Of a stretch of 64,000 nt of DNA, positions 56,700 to 64,000 are shown in pieces (position 1 is the stretch's first letter; each line of letters starts with the position of its first letter). The position numbers were made by a program, and so were the translations under genes. The notes beneath the pieces were generated by a model, which had not been told where the DNA came from, did not search any database, and worked only from the letters and a program-made list of their open reading frames with translations. The stretch is from Streptomyces sp. NBC_01283 (GTDB taxonomy: Bacteria > Actinomycetota > Actinomycetes > Streptomycetales > Streptomycetaceae), in contig NZ_CP108430.1 of the NCBI RefSeq assembly GCF_041435335.1, forward strand, positions 5,865,001 through 5,929,000. Direction: 5' to 3'.

Positions 56700-57134
56700 A
56701 TGAACGAGACCATGGTGACGGTGGTGGGGAACGTCGCGACGACGCCGGTGTTCCGGGAGTTGCCCTCGGGGCCGGTGGCGCGGTTCCGGCTCGCGGTGAC
56801 GGCGCGGTACTTCGACGCGGTGCAGAACGTCTGGACGGACGGGCACACCAACTTCTTCACGGTGTGGGCGAGGCGAGGGCTCGGATCGAACGTGCAGGGG
56901 TCCCTGACGATCGGCGAACCCGTGATCGTGCAGGGCAAGTTGAAGGTGCGTGACGAGGAACGGGGCGGCCAGCACTGGACGTCGGCGGACATCGACGCGA
57001 CCACCATCGGCCACGACCTGTCGCGCGGTACGGCTGCGTTCCGGCGCGTGCTCAAGGCGAACGCGGCGCTGACGGATACGTATACGGATGCGGCGGCGCG
57101 CGAGCCGCTGCCCGAGCCTGAGCCGGTGGGCTGA
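56700..57134 (+). CDS. ssbB: Single-stranded DNA-binding protein, SsbB type
   Basis: A 144-residue OB-fold SSB. The N-terminal MVTVVGNVATTPVFRELPSG and FRLAVTARYFD blocks are typical; W at about 45, 56 and 92 are DNA-stacking candidates. The tail is acidic and Pro-rich but lacks the classical DDxPF end used to recruit partner proteins, as known for Streptomyces SsbB. SsbB is needed for chromosome segregation during sporulation. Its place after the dynamin pair supports the name. A DnaA-box-like TTTTCCACA lies at 56574-56582 in the 216-base gap. Confidence 0.9.
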   Translation: MNETMVTVVGNVATTPVFRELPSGPVARFRLAVTARYFDAVQNVWTDGHTNFFTVWARRGLGSNVQGSLTIGEPVIVQGKLKVRDEERGGQHWTSADIDATTIGHDLSRGTAAFRRVLKANAALTDTYTDAAAREPLPEPEPVG

Positions 57135-57257
57135 TGTGCCGTCAGGGTGAGCCGGGGGCCCAGGGGGAGCCGGGGAAGGGGAGCCGACCGATGTGCGGCA
57201 TATGGCCGACTGGGAGCGATTGATTTGTCGATAAGCCCAGTTCGGAAAGGTTGTTGG

Positions 57258-57288
57258 CGATAACGATTCCGAGTCGGATCGGTTATCG
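57258..57288. promoter_or_regulatory. Long imperfect palindrome before the surface protein gene
   Basis: Two 15-base arms around one G, with 12 of 15 pairs matching: outer CGATAAC/GTTATCG and inner TCCGA/TCGGA. It lies about 170 bases upstream of the thioester protein in an otherwise gene-free 322-base gap. Candidate operator of an unknown regulator. Confidence 0.5.
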
Positions 57289-57456
57289 AACGGCAGGACG
57301 GGGGACCGTGGTGTGCCGCGTCCCTAGGATGCCGAAGGTAGCTAACGGGGCAGTTGGTAGTGGTTGCCACGCAGGTGGCAGGTGATTCTGCCCCCTCAAT
57401 CTGCTGGCGGGACCACCCCCCTCGAAGTGAACGGGTCCCGCCCGGAGGGGAATTCT

Positions 57457-58965
57457 GTGTCTTTTGCGCGTTCTGTGTGTGCGGCGTTTTCCGCGTTCTC
57501 TGCGTTTCCCGGGTCCTCCGGGATCTCCGGGGGCCGTGCGTACTCTGCGTTCTCTGCGTTCTCTGCCCCGACGCGGGGGAGACGAGGTGCCAGGCGCCTC
57601 GCCGCGGTGACGCTGGCGACCGGGGCCCTCGCGGCGGGAGCGATAGCCACCGCGGGTCCCGCCGCGGCGGAAGAGACCCCGCAGAGCCGGGGCGGAGCCG
57701 TCGCGACACTGGGCGGGCTCCAGACGTACGACCAGGCCGTCATCCGTGAGGACGGGACGAGCCAGCAGGTGCCCGCCGGACTCTTTGAGATGTCCGTGGA
57801 CGGCGGCGGCACGCTGCAGACGTACTGCATCGACATCCAGAACCCCACGCAGAAGGACGCGAAGTACCAGGAGACCCCCTGGAGCGGCACTTCGCTGAAC
57901 GGCAACAAGGACGCGGGCAGGATCCGCTGGATCCTGCAGAACTCCTACCCCCAGGTGAACGACCTGGCCGCGCTGGCCAGGAAGGCGGGCGCACGGGCGC
58001 TCACCGAGCAGGCGGCGGCGGCCGGCACGCAGGTGGCGATCTGGCGCTACTCGGACGGCGCCGAGGTGGACGCGGTCGACCCGCAGGCCGAGAAGCTGGC
58101 CGACTACCTCTACAAGAGCGCCCGCGGCGCGGCGGAGCCCAAGGCCTCGCTGACCCTCGACCCGCCCGCGGTCTCCGGGCACGCGGGGGAGCGGCTGGGT
58201 CCGGTCACCGTGCGGACGGACGCGGACGCCGTGTCCGTCACTCCGCCCGCGGACACGGCTGCGAGTGGGGTGAAGGTCGTCGGCAAGGACGGCAAGCCCG
58301 TCACGTCCGCGGCCAACGGCAGTCAGCTGTTCTTCGACGTCCCCAAGGACACCCCGGACGGCTCGGCGGCACTCGCCGTGCAGGCGTCGACCACGATTCC
58401 GGTCGGCCGGGCCTTCGCCTCCGAGACCAGGAGCCAGACGCAGATCCTCGCGGGCTCCAGCGAGTCCACCGTCTCCGCTACGGCGAGCGCCACCTGGGCC
58501 AAGGACGGCGCGATACCGGCACTGTCCGCGGAGAAGAACTGCGCCAAGAGCGGCGTGGACATCACGGCCGACAACAAGGGTGACCGTCCCTTCACCTTCC
58601 GCCTCATGGGCCTCAAGCACACCATCGAGGCCGGCACGTCCCGGACGGTGACGATCCCGCTGCAGGAAGACCAGGCCTACGACTTCACGATCAAGGGCCC
58701 GAACGGCTTCGAGAAGCGGTTCAAGGGCGTACTCGACTGCCGGACCGAGGGCAGCGTGATCGACAACAAGACGGCACCGGTTTCCGACCCGAGCCCGGCA
58801 TCGGCAGGCGGCACGGGCATGGGCACCGGCGACCTCGCGGAAACGGGCAGCTCCAACGCCACCCCGAAGATCGCCGGAACAGCGGTCCTGCTGGTCGTAC
58901 TCGGCGCGGCGGCAATGTTCTTCCTCCGCAAGAAGAAGACCCCGACGGAGCCGACGGAAGACTGA
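57457..58965 (+). CDS. Thioester-domain surface protein with LAXTG sortase signal
   Basis: A 502-residue wall-anchored protein. A long n-region with SAF-type repeats (AAFSAFSAFPGSSG, YSAFSAFSAP) precedes the signal peptide (LAAVTLATGALAAGAIATAG). The thioester domain has Cys in LQTYCIDIQNP (about 124) and Gln in GTQVAIWRY (about 192, TQxA motif), able to form an internal Cys-Gln thioester for covalent binding of targets. Beta-rich modules follow. The C-terminus has LAETG (460-464), a membrane helix and RKKK, which is a class E sortase signal. The GTG has GGAGGGG 6 bases upstream. No sortase gene is in the window. Confidence 0.88.
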   Translation: MSFARSVCAAFSAFSAFPGSSGISGGRAYSAFSAFSAPTRGRRGARRLAAVTLATGALAAGAIATAGPAAAEETPQSRGGAVATLGGLQTYDQAVIREDGTSQQVPAGLFEMSVDGGGTLQTYCIDIQNPTQKDAKYQETPWSGTSLNGNKDAGRIRWILQNSYPQVNDLAALARKAGARALTEQAAAAGTQVAIWRYSDGAEVDAVDPQAEKLADYLYKSARGAAEPKASLTLDPPAVSGHAGERLGPVTVRTDADAVSVTPPADTAASGVKVVGKDGKPVTSAANGSQLFFDVPKDTPDGSAALAVQASTTIPVGRAFASETRSQTQILAGSSESTVSATASATWAKDGAIPALSAEKNCAKSGVDITADNKGDRPFTFRLMGLKHTIEAGTSRTVTIPLQEDQAYDFTIKGPNGFEKRFKGVLDCRTEGSVIDNKTAPVSDPSPASAGGTGMGTGDLAETGSSNATPKIAGTAVLLVVLGAAAMFFLRKKKTPTEPTED

Positions 58966-59041
58966 ACTACGCAGCAACCGCACGGCAGTTACCCCGGCGA
59001 TGTGCTCCCTCGGCGGGGGTCTTGCCTACGGCGAAAGGGTG

Positions 59042-59347
59042 ATGGCGCCGGGGGCCGCAGGGCGCAGCGTCCGTCCTCGGGGCCTGATCGGGGCGTTGGT
59101 CGCCGTCCATGGCGCTCGCGATGCGTCCCGCCGACTGGCGAAATCCAACGATCAGGAGCAGCACCGCGCGGAGAAGGCAGCCCTCCGTGCGGCTGTCCTG
59201 GAGTTGGACGTAGCGGAGCGGATCGCGGCGACGCAGTCGATCACCGACCTACCGATCCAGATGCTCACGACCGTGCTGCCGGTCGTGCGACGACGGTCCT
59301 GCCGAGTGACTGCTCCATGGCTCGCTTCTGGAGCAAGCGAAGCGTGA
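59042..59347 (+). CDS. Hypothetical protein, possibly a gene remnant
   Basis: A 101-residue frame with a plausible central part (LIGALVAVHGARDASRRLAK, then SNDQEQHRAEKAALRAAVLE) that could be a short hydrophobic turn followed by an amphipathic or coiled helix. The ends look like noise. AAGGG lies close before the ATG. I recognise no family. It occupies most of the 584-base gap before ettA, which otherwise holds only a 7-bp palindrome (59457-59472). It may be a truncated gene. Confidence 0.35.
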   Translation: MAPGAAGRSVRPRGLIGALVAVHGARDASRRLAKSNDQEQHRAEKAALRAAVLELDVAERIAATQSITDLPIQMLTTVLPVVRRRSCRVTAPWLASGASEA

Positions 59348-59549
59348 GGTATCGGGGCAAGCGCGCAGTGCAGGCCCTGCGAGGTTGCCCGGCGGCGATC
59401 GGTGTCGACGTTCAGTGACGGATCGATTACCCAAGCGACCGGTGAACGTCCAGGTCATGGCCCCCGGGCCATACTGGTTTCCTCCGGGGGGTGGCTGTCA
59501 GGCAAGATGGGGTGTATCTGCCCACTCACTGATTGCCGGACGGTTTCTC

Positions 59550-61214
59550 TTGGCTGAGTACATCTACACCATGCGCAAGACGCGCAAGGCGCACGGCGAC
59601 AAGGTGATTCTTGATGACGTCACCCTGAGCTTCCTCCCTGGCGCGAAGATCGGTGTCGTGGGCCCCAACGGCGCCGGTAAGTCCACGGTGCTGAAGATCA
59701 TGGCCGGTCTCGAGCAGCCGTCCAACGGTGACGCGTTCCTCTCGCCCGGCTTCACCGTCGGCATCCTCATGCAGGAGCCGGAGCTCGACGAGTCGAAGAC
59801 CGTTCTGGAGAACGTCCAGGACGGCGCCGCCGAGATCATGGGCAAGCTCAAGCGCTTCAACGAGGTCGCCGAGCTCATGGCGACCGACTACTCCGACGCG
59901 CTCATGGAAGAGATGGGCAAGCTCCAGGAGGACCTGGACCACGCCAACGCGTGGGACCTCGACGCCCAGCTCGAGCAGGCCATGGACGCGCTCGGCTGCC
60001 CGCCCGGCGACTGGCCCGTCACCACCCTCTCCGGTGGCGAGAAGCGCCGCGTCGCGCTCTGCAAGCTCCTCATCGAGGCGCCCGACCTGCTCCTCCTCGA
60101 CGAGCCCACCAACCATCTCGACGCCGAGTCGGTGAACTGGCTGGAGCAGCACCTCTCGAAGTACGCGGGCGCCGTTGTCGCCGTCACTCACGACCGGTAC
60201 TTCCTCGACAACGTCGCCGAGTGGATCCTTGAGCTCGACCGCGGTCGCGCCCACCCCTACGAGGGCAACTACTCCACGTACCTGGAGAAGAAGCAGACCC
60301 GTCTCAAGGTCGAGGGCCGCAAGGACGAGAAGCGCGCCAAGCGCCTCAAGGACGAGCTCGAATGGGTGCGGTCCAACGCCAAGGGGCGTCAGGCCAAGTC
60401 CAAGGCGCGCCTCGCGCGTTACGAGGAGATGGCCGCCGAGGCCGACAAGATGCGGAAGCTGGACTTCGAGGAGATCCAGATTCCGCCGGGCCCGCGGCTC
60501 GGTTCCATCGTCGTCGAGGTCGAGAATCTCTCCAAGGCCTTCGGCGACAAGGTCCTCATCGACGACCTGAGCTTCACGCTGCCTCGCAACGGCATCGTCG
60601 GCATCATCGGTCCGAACGGCGCCGGCAAGACCACGCTGTTCAAGATGCTCCAGGGCCTGGAGACGCCGGACTCCGGCAAGATCAAGATCGGCGACACGGT
60701 CAAGGTCTCGTACGTCGACCAGAGCCGCGCCAACATCGATCCGAAGAAGACGCTGTGGGCCGTCGTGAGTGACGAGCTCGACTACATCAATGTCGGGCAA
60801 GTCGAAATGCCCTCGCGCGCCTACGTCTCCGCCTTCGGGTTCAAGGGGCCCGACCAGCAGAAGCCTGCCGGTGTGCTCTCCGGTGGTGAGCGCAACCGCC
60901 TCAACCTGGCGCTGACCCTCAAGGAGGGCGGAAACCTCCTCCTCCTCGACGAACCGACGAACGACCTCGACGTCGAGACCCTGTCGTCGCTCGAGAACGC
61001 GCTCCTGGAGTTCCCCGGTGCCGCCGTCGTGATCTCCCACGACCGGTGGTTCCTGGACCGAGTGGCCACCCACATCCTTGCCTACGAGGGTGACTCCCGG
61101 TGGTACTGGTTCGAGGGCAACTTCGAGTCGTACGAGAAGAACAAGATCGAGCGGCTCGGCGCCGACGCGGCCCGTCCGCACCGCGCCACCTACAAGAAGC
61201 TCACCCGAGGCTGA
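59550..61214 (+). CDS. ettA: EttA-type ABC-F translation factor
   Basis: A 554-residue soluble ABC-F ATPase with two nucleotide domains: Walker A GPNGAGKST at about 38 and again at about 354, and LSGGE signatures. The P-site-tRNA interaction motif and linker lie between (KKQTRLKVEGRKDEKRAKRL). EttA binds the ribosomal E site and gates the first peptide bond according to the ATP/ADP ratio. The TTG start is chosen because it yields the conserved MAEYIYTMRK (E. coli MAQFVYTM) and full length. There is no clear ribosome site before it. The stop region is repeated downstream. Confidence 0.93.
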   Translation: MAEYIYTMRKTRKAHGDKVILDDVTLSFLPGAKIGVVGPNGAGKSTVLKIMAGLEQPSNGDAFLSPGFTVGILMQEPELDESKTVLENVQDGAAEIMGKLKRFNEVAELMATDYSDALMEEMGKLQEDLDHANAWDLDAQLEQAMDALGCPPGDWPVTTLSGGEKRRVALCKLLIEAPDLLLLDEPTNHLDAESVNWLEQHLSKYAGAVVAVTHDRYFLDNVAEWILELDRGRAHPYEGNYSTYLEKKQTRLKVEGRKDEKRAKRLKDELEWVRSNAKGRQAKSKARLARYEEMAAEADKMRKLDFEEIQIPPGPRLGSIVVEVENLSKAFGDKVLIDDLSFTLPRNGIVGIIGPNGAGKTTLFKMLQGLETPDSGKIKIGDTVKVSYVDQSRANIDPKKTLWAVVSDELDYINVGQVEMPSRAYVSAFGFKGPDQQKPAGVLSGGERNRLNLALTLKEGGNLLLLDEPTNDLDVETLSSLENALLEFPGAAVVISHDRWFLDRVATHILAYEGDSRWYWFEGNFESYEKNKIERLGADAARPHRATYKKLTRG

Positions 61215-61244
61215 GACCAAGGCTGAGAAGACTGAGGCTGAGAC
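61207..61244 (+). repeat. Repeats around the ettA stop codon
   Basis: GAGGCTGAGAC occurs at 61207-61217, containing the TGA, and exactly at 61234-61244, with a third copy, AAGGCTGAGAA, between. The array fills the gap between ettA and the thioesterase gene. Confidence 0.7.
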
Positions 61245-61248
61245 TGAC

Positions 61249-61695
61249 ATGAGTCGGCATATCTACAGTTGCCCCCTCCGGTGGTCGGACATGGATGCCT
61301 TCGGGCACGTCAACAACGCCGTCTTCCTGCGGTACTTGGAAGAGGCGCGGATCGACTTCATGTTCCGGCTCGCACCGGGGGACGGCAGCCCGTCGTTCTC
61401 GGGCGGGTCCGTCGTGGCCCGCCATGAGATCGACTACGTACGGCCGTTGGTCCACCGGCACTCACCGGTGACCATCGAGTCGTGGGTGACGAAGATAAGC
61501 GCTGCCTCGCTCACCATCTCGTACGAGATCAAGGACCCCGAGCAGGTGTACGTGCGGGCCTCGACGATCATCGTCCCGTTCAACCTGGAGGCGCAGCGGC
61601 CGCGGCGGATCACCGCCGACGAGAAGGCCATGCTCCTGACCTACATGGACGACGACGGCGACGACGCCGCGGGTACGGGGGCGCTCGTCGCATGA
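61249..61695 (+). CDS. Acyl-CoA thioesterase (4HBT hot-dog fold)
   Basis: A 148-residue thioesterase of the 4-hydroxybenzoyl-CoA type: PLRWSDMDAFGHVNNAVFLRYLEEAR carries the catalytic Asp. The hot-dog helix, VVARHEIDYVRPLVHRHSPVTIE and the closing strands follow. The last 15 residues are acidic, then Ala/Gly. It hydrolyses acyl-CoA; preference unknown. The ATG is preceded by repeats rather than a strong ribosome site. The next gene overlaps by ATGA, so both are one unit, 34 bases after ettA. Confidence 0.9.
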   Translation: MSRHIYSCPLRWSDMDAFGHVNNAVFLRYLEEARIDFMFRLAPGDGSPSFSGGSVVARHEIDYVRPLVHRHSPVTIESWVTKISAASLTISYEIKDPEQVYVRASTIIVPFNLEAQRPRRITADEKAMLLTYMDDDGDDAAGTGALVA

Positions 61696-62384
61696 CGGCG
61701 CAGCTGCACTTCGCCGATGCCGGGGAGGCGGGGGATCTCGCCGCCTTCCTGGCCCGGCTGATCCACTACGACAAGGCCGCGGCGGTGCGGCTGCAGGCGG
61801 CGGGGGACACCCTCGCCGTGTTCGGGCGCCCGCCGTCGTTCGAGGTGCTCGCCATCCGTACGGCACGCCTCGCGAAGCCGTACGAGCACGGCCTCGACTC
61901 CTCGCTCGACGTCACCGTCTCCGCCGGTGAACTCCTGGAATCCGTGGGGGAGTCGGCGGAGTCCGTCGAGTCGGCGGGCGTGTCCTCCGTGCCGCAGGCC
62001 GTCACCGGGCCGCCGTGGGCCGGAGTTCTCCCGCCGCGGGGCGGCTGGCAGCCGGAGCAGGGACTCCCGCCTGCGGACGCCGTACGGGGCCTCGTGGCGG
62101 CCGCGGTCGCCGAATTCAAGTCCCGCGTCGAGGAGTTGCCGCAGGAGCGGCGCGTGCGGGCCGAACTCGACCAGCTCGGGCGGGAGATCTGGTCCCGGAC
62201 CATCGGGGACACGGGGCTGCCCGTGCGGGCCGCGCATGCCGCGCAGGCCCTCGGGTTCCTGCGCGGGGACTCGCTCGATCTGCTGTCCTCCGGGGCGTGG
62301 CTGCGGCTGCGCACGAACTACGGGTCGATCGCCGTGCGCCGGGCGGGCGCCACCGTCGGCGGGCTCCTCGTCACGCCCGCGTAA
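61692..62384 (+). CDS. Hypothetical protein
   Basis: A 230-residue protein with no family I recognise. The frame is supported by an ATGA overlap with the thioesterase gene and by well-ordered composition. It has an N-terminal part (LHFADAGEAGDLAAFLARLI), a Ser/Glu/Val-rich linker near residue 80-100, and a C-terminal helical region ending in beta-like VRRAGATVGGLLVTPA. No signal peptide or membrane helix. Likely a partner of the thioesterase by coupling. Confidence 0.7.
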   Translation: MTAQLHFADAGEAGDLAAFLARLIHYDKAAAVRLQAAGDTLAVFGRPPSFEVLAIRTARLAKPYEHGLDSSLDVTVSAGELLESVGESAESVESAGVSSVPQAVTGPPWAGVLPPRGGWQPEQGLPPADAVRGLVAAAVAEFKSRVEELPQERRVRAELDQLGREIWSRTIGDTGLPVRAAHAAQALGFLRGDSLDLLSSGAWLRLRTNYGSIAVRRAGATVGGLLVTPA

Positions 62385-62402
62385 GCCACGCCCGCGTAGG
62401 CC
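62373..62402 (+). repeat. 15-bp tandem duplication spanning a stop codon
   Basis: ACGCCCGCGTAAGCC (with the TAA) is followed directly by ACGCCCGCGTAGGCC; 14 of 15 bases agree. It is the third stop-spanning duplication in this part of the window. Confidence 0.7.
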
Positions 62403-62481
62403 TCGCCCGCTCGTACTCGGCGGCCCCCGTCACAGCCCCCGTGCCCCCGCCGTACGCCGCTCGTCCCCGCCCCCGGAGCCC

Positions 62482-62895
62482 TCAGCCCTCGGAGTTGACC
62501 ATGGACGCCGCCGCGTACGTCAGGTAGTTCCACAGCGTCCGCTCATGCTCCTCGGAGAGCTTCAGCTCCTCGACGGCGGCCCGCATGTGCTTCAGCCACG
62601 CGTCGTGCGCGGCCCTGTCGACGGTGAACGGGGCGTGGCGCATCCGCAGCCGGGGGTGGCCGCGGTTGTCGCTGTACGTGCGGGGGCCGCCCCAGTACTG
62701 CATGAGGAACAGCGCGAGGCGCTCCTCGGCGGGGCCCAGATCCTCCTCCGGGTACATCGGCCGCAGCAGCGGGTCCTCCGCGACCCCCTGGTAGAAGAAG
62801 TGCACCAGGCGCCTGAAGGTCTCCTCGCCGCCGACCTGTTCGTAGAAGGTCTGCTCCTGAAGCGTGCCGCGCGGGATCTCTATCACACCGTCCAT
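62482..62895 (-). CDS. glbO: Truncated haemoglobin, group II (GlbO)
   Basis: A 137-residue two-over-two globin of group II. Compared with Mycobacterium tuberculosis GlbO, the haem-pocket residues are all present: Tyr B10 (about 35), Tyr CD1 (48), proximal His F8 in RLRMRHAPF (87) and Trp G8 (100). GGPRTYSDNRGHPRLRMRHA is the family hallmark. Such globins bind oxygen tightly and may handle NO or peroxide. It starts 148 bases from the divergent methyltransferase and converges on the hypothetical gene. Confidence 0.95.
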   Translation of the reverse strand: MDGVIEIPRGTLQEQTFYEQVGGEETFRRLVHFFYQGVAEDPLLRPMYPEEDLGPAEERLALFLMQYWGGPRTYSDNRGHPRLRMRHAPFTVDRAAHDAWLKHMRAAVEELKLSEEHERTLWNYLTYAAASMVNSEG

Positions 62896-63042
62896 GGTCT
62901 CAGACGGGACGGCCGAGGACGGAAGACTTAGGACCGGGGGCATCCGGATCAGGTTCGACGGCCCGCGCACCGGGACCGATCTCCTCCGGATCGCTACGTT
63001 CTGCAGCTCGCATCGTGGGCCATACCGCAGCACAGTGGCTAT

Positions 63043-64000
63043 ATGGGACCCACAGTCGACCCACTGCTCGCGGCGGAGGCCGGAACCGCCCTGGTGCGCG
63101 AGATCGGGGCGAGCGGCGCCTGGACGCGGGACCCCGGGCTGCGCGCGGCGTTCGAGCAGGTCCCGCGGCACCTGTTCGTGCCGTACTACTACGTCACGTC
63201 ATCGGCCGGAGGCTACGAACGCCTCTGGGGCGAGGACCCCGACCCCGCGCGCCGGGCCCGCTGGCTGCACGGCGCCTACGCGGACGTCCCGCTCGCCACC
63301 CGCGTACGCGACGGAGAGCTGCTCTCGTCCAGCAGCCAGCCCTCCCTGATGGCGAAGATGCTGGGGGAGCTCGATCTGCCCGACGGGGACTGCGACGTCC
63401 TGGAGATCGGCGCGGGCACCGGCTACAACGCGGCCCTGCTCGCCCACCGCCTCGGCGAGGAGCACGTCACCACCGTCGACCTGGACCCGGAGATCACCGA
63501 GTCCGCGCGGCGGCATCTCACGGCCGCCGGGTACCGCCCGGCCGTGGTCACCGGCGACGGCGCCGCGGGCTGCCCCGAGCGCGCTCCGTACGACCGGATC
63601 ATCGCGACCTGCACCCTGGCCTCCGTGCCGCGCCCCTGGCTGGCCCAGTGCCGCCCCGGCGCCCGCATCCTGGCCCCGCTGGCCACCGGCCTGATCGCGC
63701 TGACCGTGCGGGACGCCGAGCACGCCGAGGGCCGCTTCCTGCACACCCCCGCGTACTTCGTGCCGCTGCGGGGCGGCAGCAGAAGGGCCCCGCACGAGCA
63801 GCACCTCGGGGGGCTGCCGCGCAGGGCCCTGCAGAACGAACTCTTCCGCTTCTTGCTCGAGCTGACCGCGGGGAGCCTCGACCCCTACGAGGCCTTCGCC
63901 CTGTGGCAGCGCGAGGACCGGCCGGTGCGCGAGCGGTTCGGGGTCACCGTGAGCGGCCCGCACGAGTGGGCCTGGCTCGACGACCCCGAAGGGCCGTACG
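63043..64000 (+). CDS. Protein-L-isoaspartate-type SAM methyltransferase (3' cut by window)
   Basis: An open frame from ATG 63043 to the window end, with no stop seen (over 319 codons). The PCMT-like fold is shown by SSSSQPSLMAKMLGELDLP, SAM motif I VLEIGAGTGYNAALLAHRLG and the following acidic TTVDLDPE. Later blocks (YDRIIATCTLASVPRPWL, GARILAPLATGLIAL) fit isoaspartate methyltransferases that repair damaged protein, or the similar enzymes of peptide-natural-product clusters. No ribosome site is obvious. Diverges from glbO. Confidence 0.85.
   Translation, partial: MGPTVDPLLAAEAGTALVREIGASGAWTRDPGLRAAFEQVPRHLFVPYYYVTSSAGGYERLWGEDPDPARRARWLHGAYADVPLATRVRDGELLSSSSQPSLMAKMLGELDLPDGDCDVLEIGAGTGYNAALLAHRLGEEHVTTVDLDPEITESARRHLTAAGYRPAVVTGDGAAGCPERAPYDRIIATCTLASVPRPWLAQCRPGARILAPLATGLIALTVRDAEHAEGRFLHTPAYFVPLRGGSRRAPHEQHLGGLPRRALQNELFRFLLELTAGSLDPYEAFALWQREDRPVRERFGVTVSGPHEWAWLDDPEGPY

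Noticed and set aside
62895..63042. TPP-riboswitch-like GAACCTGATCCGGAT on the minus strand before glbO
   Set aside because: Only the 3' consensus piece is present; the CUGAGA helix upstream and the closing pairs are missing, and glbO is not a thiamine gene.

Overview
The window is high-GC DNA with densely packed genes, GTG/TTG starts, GTGA and ATGA overlaps, Tat and lipoprotein exports, and families typical of Streptomyces. It is best read as a piece of a Streptomyces chromosome core. From memory, citA with copZA and an iol cluster, and a dynamin-like pair next to ssbB, are neighbourhoods seen in S. coelicolor and S. venezuelae. I saw no transposase, integrase, phage module or CRISPR array. 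Both ends cut genes: a beta-lactamase-fold hydrolase at the left and a PCMT-like methyltransferase at the right.

Layout. 1-10.5 kb: secreted and envelope functions: a fused asymmetric ABC exporter, a small secreted protein, an S37 tripeptidyl aminopeptidase, a lipoprotein, a Tat-exported GH3 beta-N-acetylglucosaminidase, and a LysR regulator divergent from an EamA transporter. 11.5-17.7 kb: two sugar-related units, each with a clear operator. One is a MarR-GNAT fusion coupled to a TIM-barrel isomerase. The other is a LacI regulator divergent from a three-gene oxidoreductase / DUF993 / isomerase operon. 18-26 kb: DUF937, recD2, citA, and the copper pair copZ-copA with a CsoR-like operator and an intercistronic hairpin. 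26-34 kb: a decayed AraC regulator, then a myo-inositol catabolic cluster (IolE/IolH-like barrel diverging from iolC, a Cgl0159-type aldolase, iolB, iolD, mmsA) ended by a 24-bp perfect stem.

34-44.6 kb: a hydrolase-membrane-ABC ATPase fusion with its permease, a von Willebrand lipoprotein, a Tat-exported LacZ-type beta-galactosidase and an AftB/ZomB-like GT-C membrane enzyme. 44.7-51.1 kb: a lipid/sterol-like module of acyl-CoA dehydrogenase, SCP2 protein, TetR regulator, FadD ligase and GMC oxidoreductase, probably under the TetR. 51-57 kb: a small helical orphan, a VOC protein, tRNA-Arg(TCT), two dynamin-like GTPases and ssbB. 57-64 kb: a sortase-anchored thioester surface protein, ettA with a TTG start, a thioesterase with a coupled hypothetical gene, truncated haemoglobin glbO and the methyltransferase.

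The least ordinary items are: the hydrolase/ABC fusion system; tandem hairpins sharing one loop in the citA-copA gap; a strong tetraloop hairpin in a divergent promoter region; the thioester surface protein; the TetR lipid module with its operator cluster; and short duplications that span the stop codons of three genes in a 12-kb stretch.
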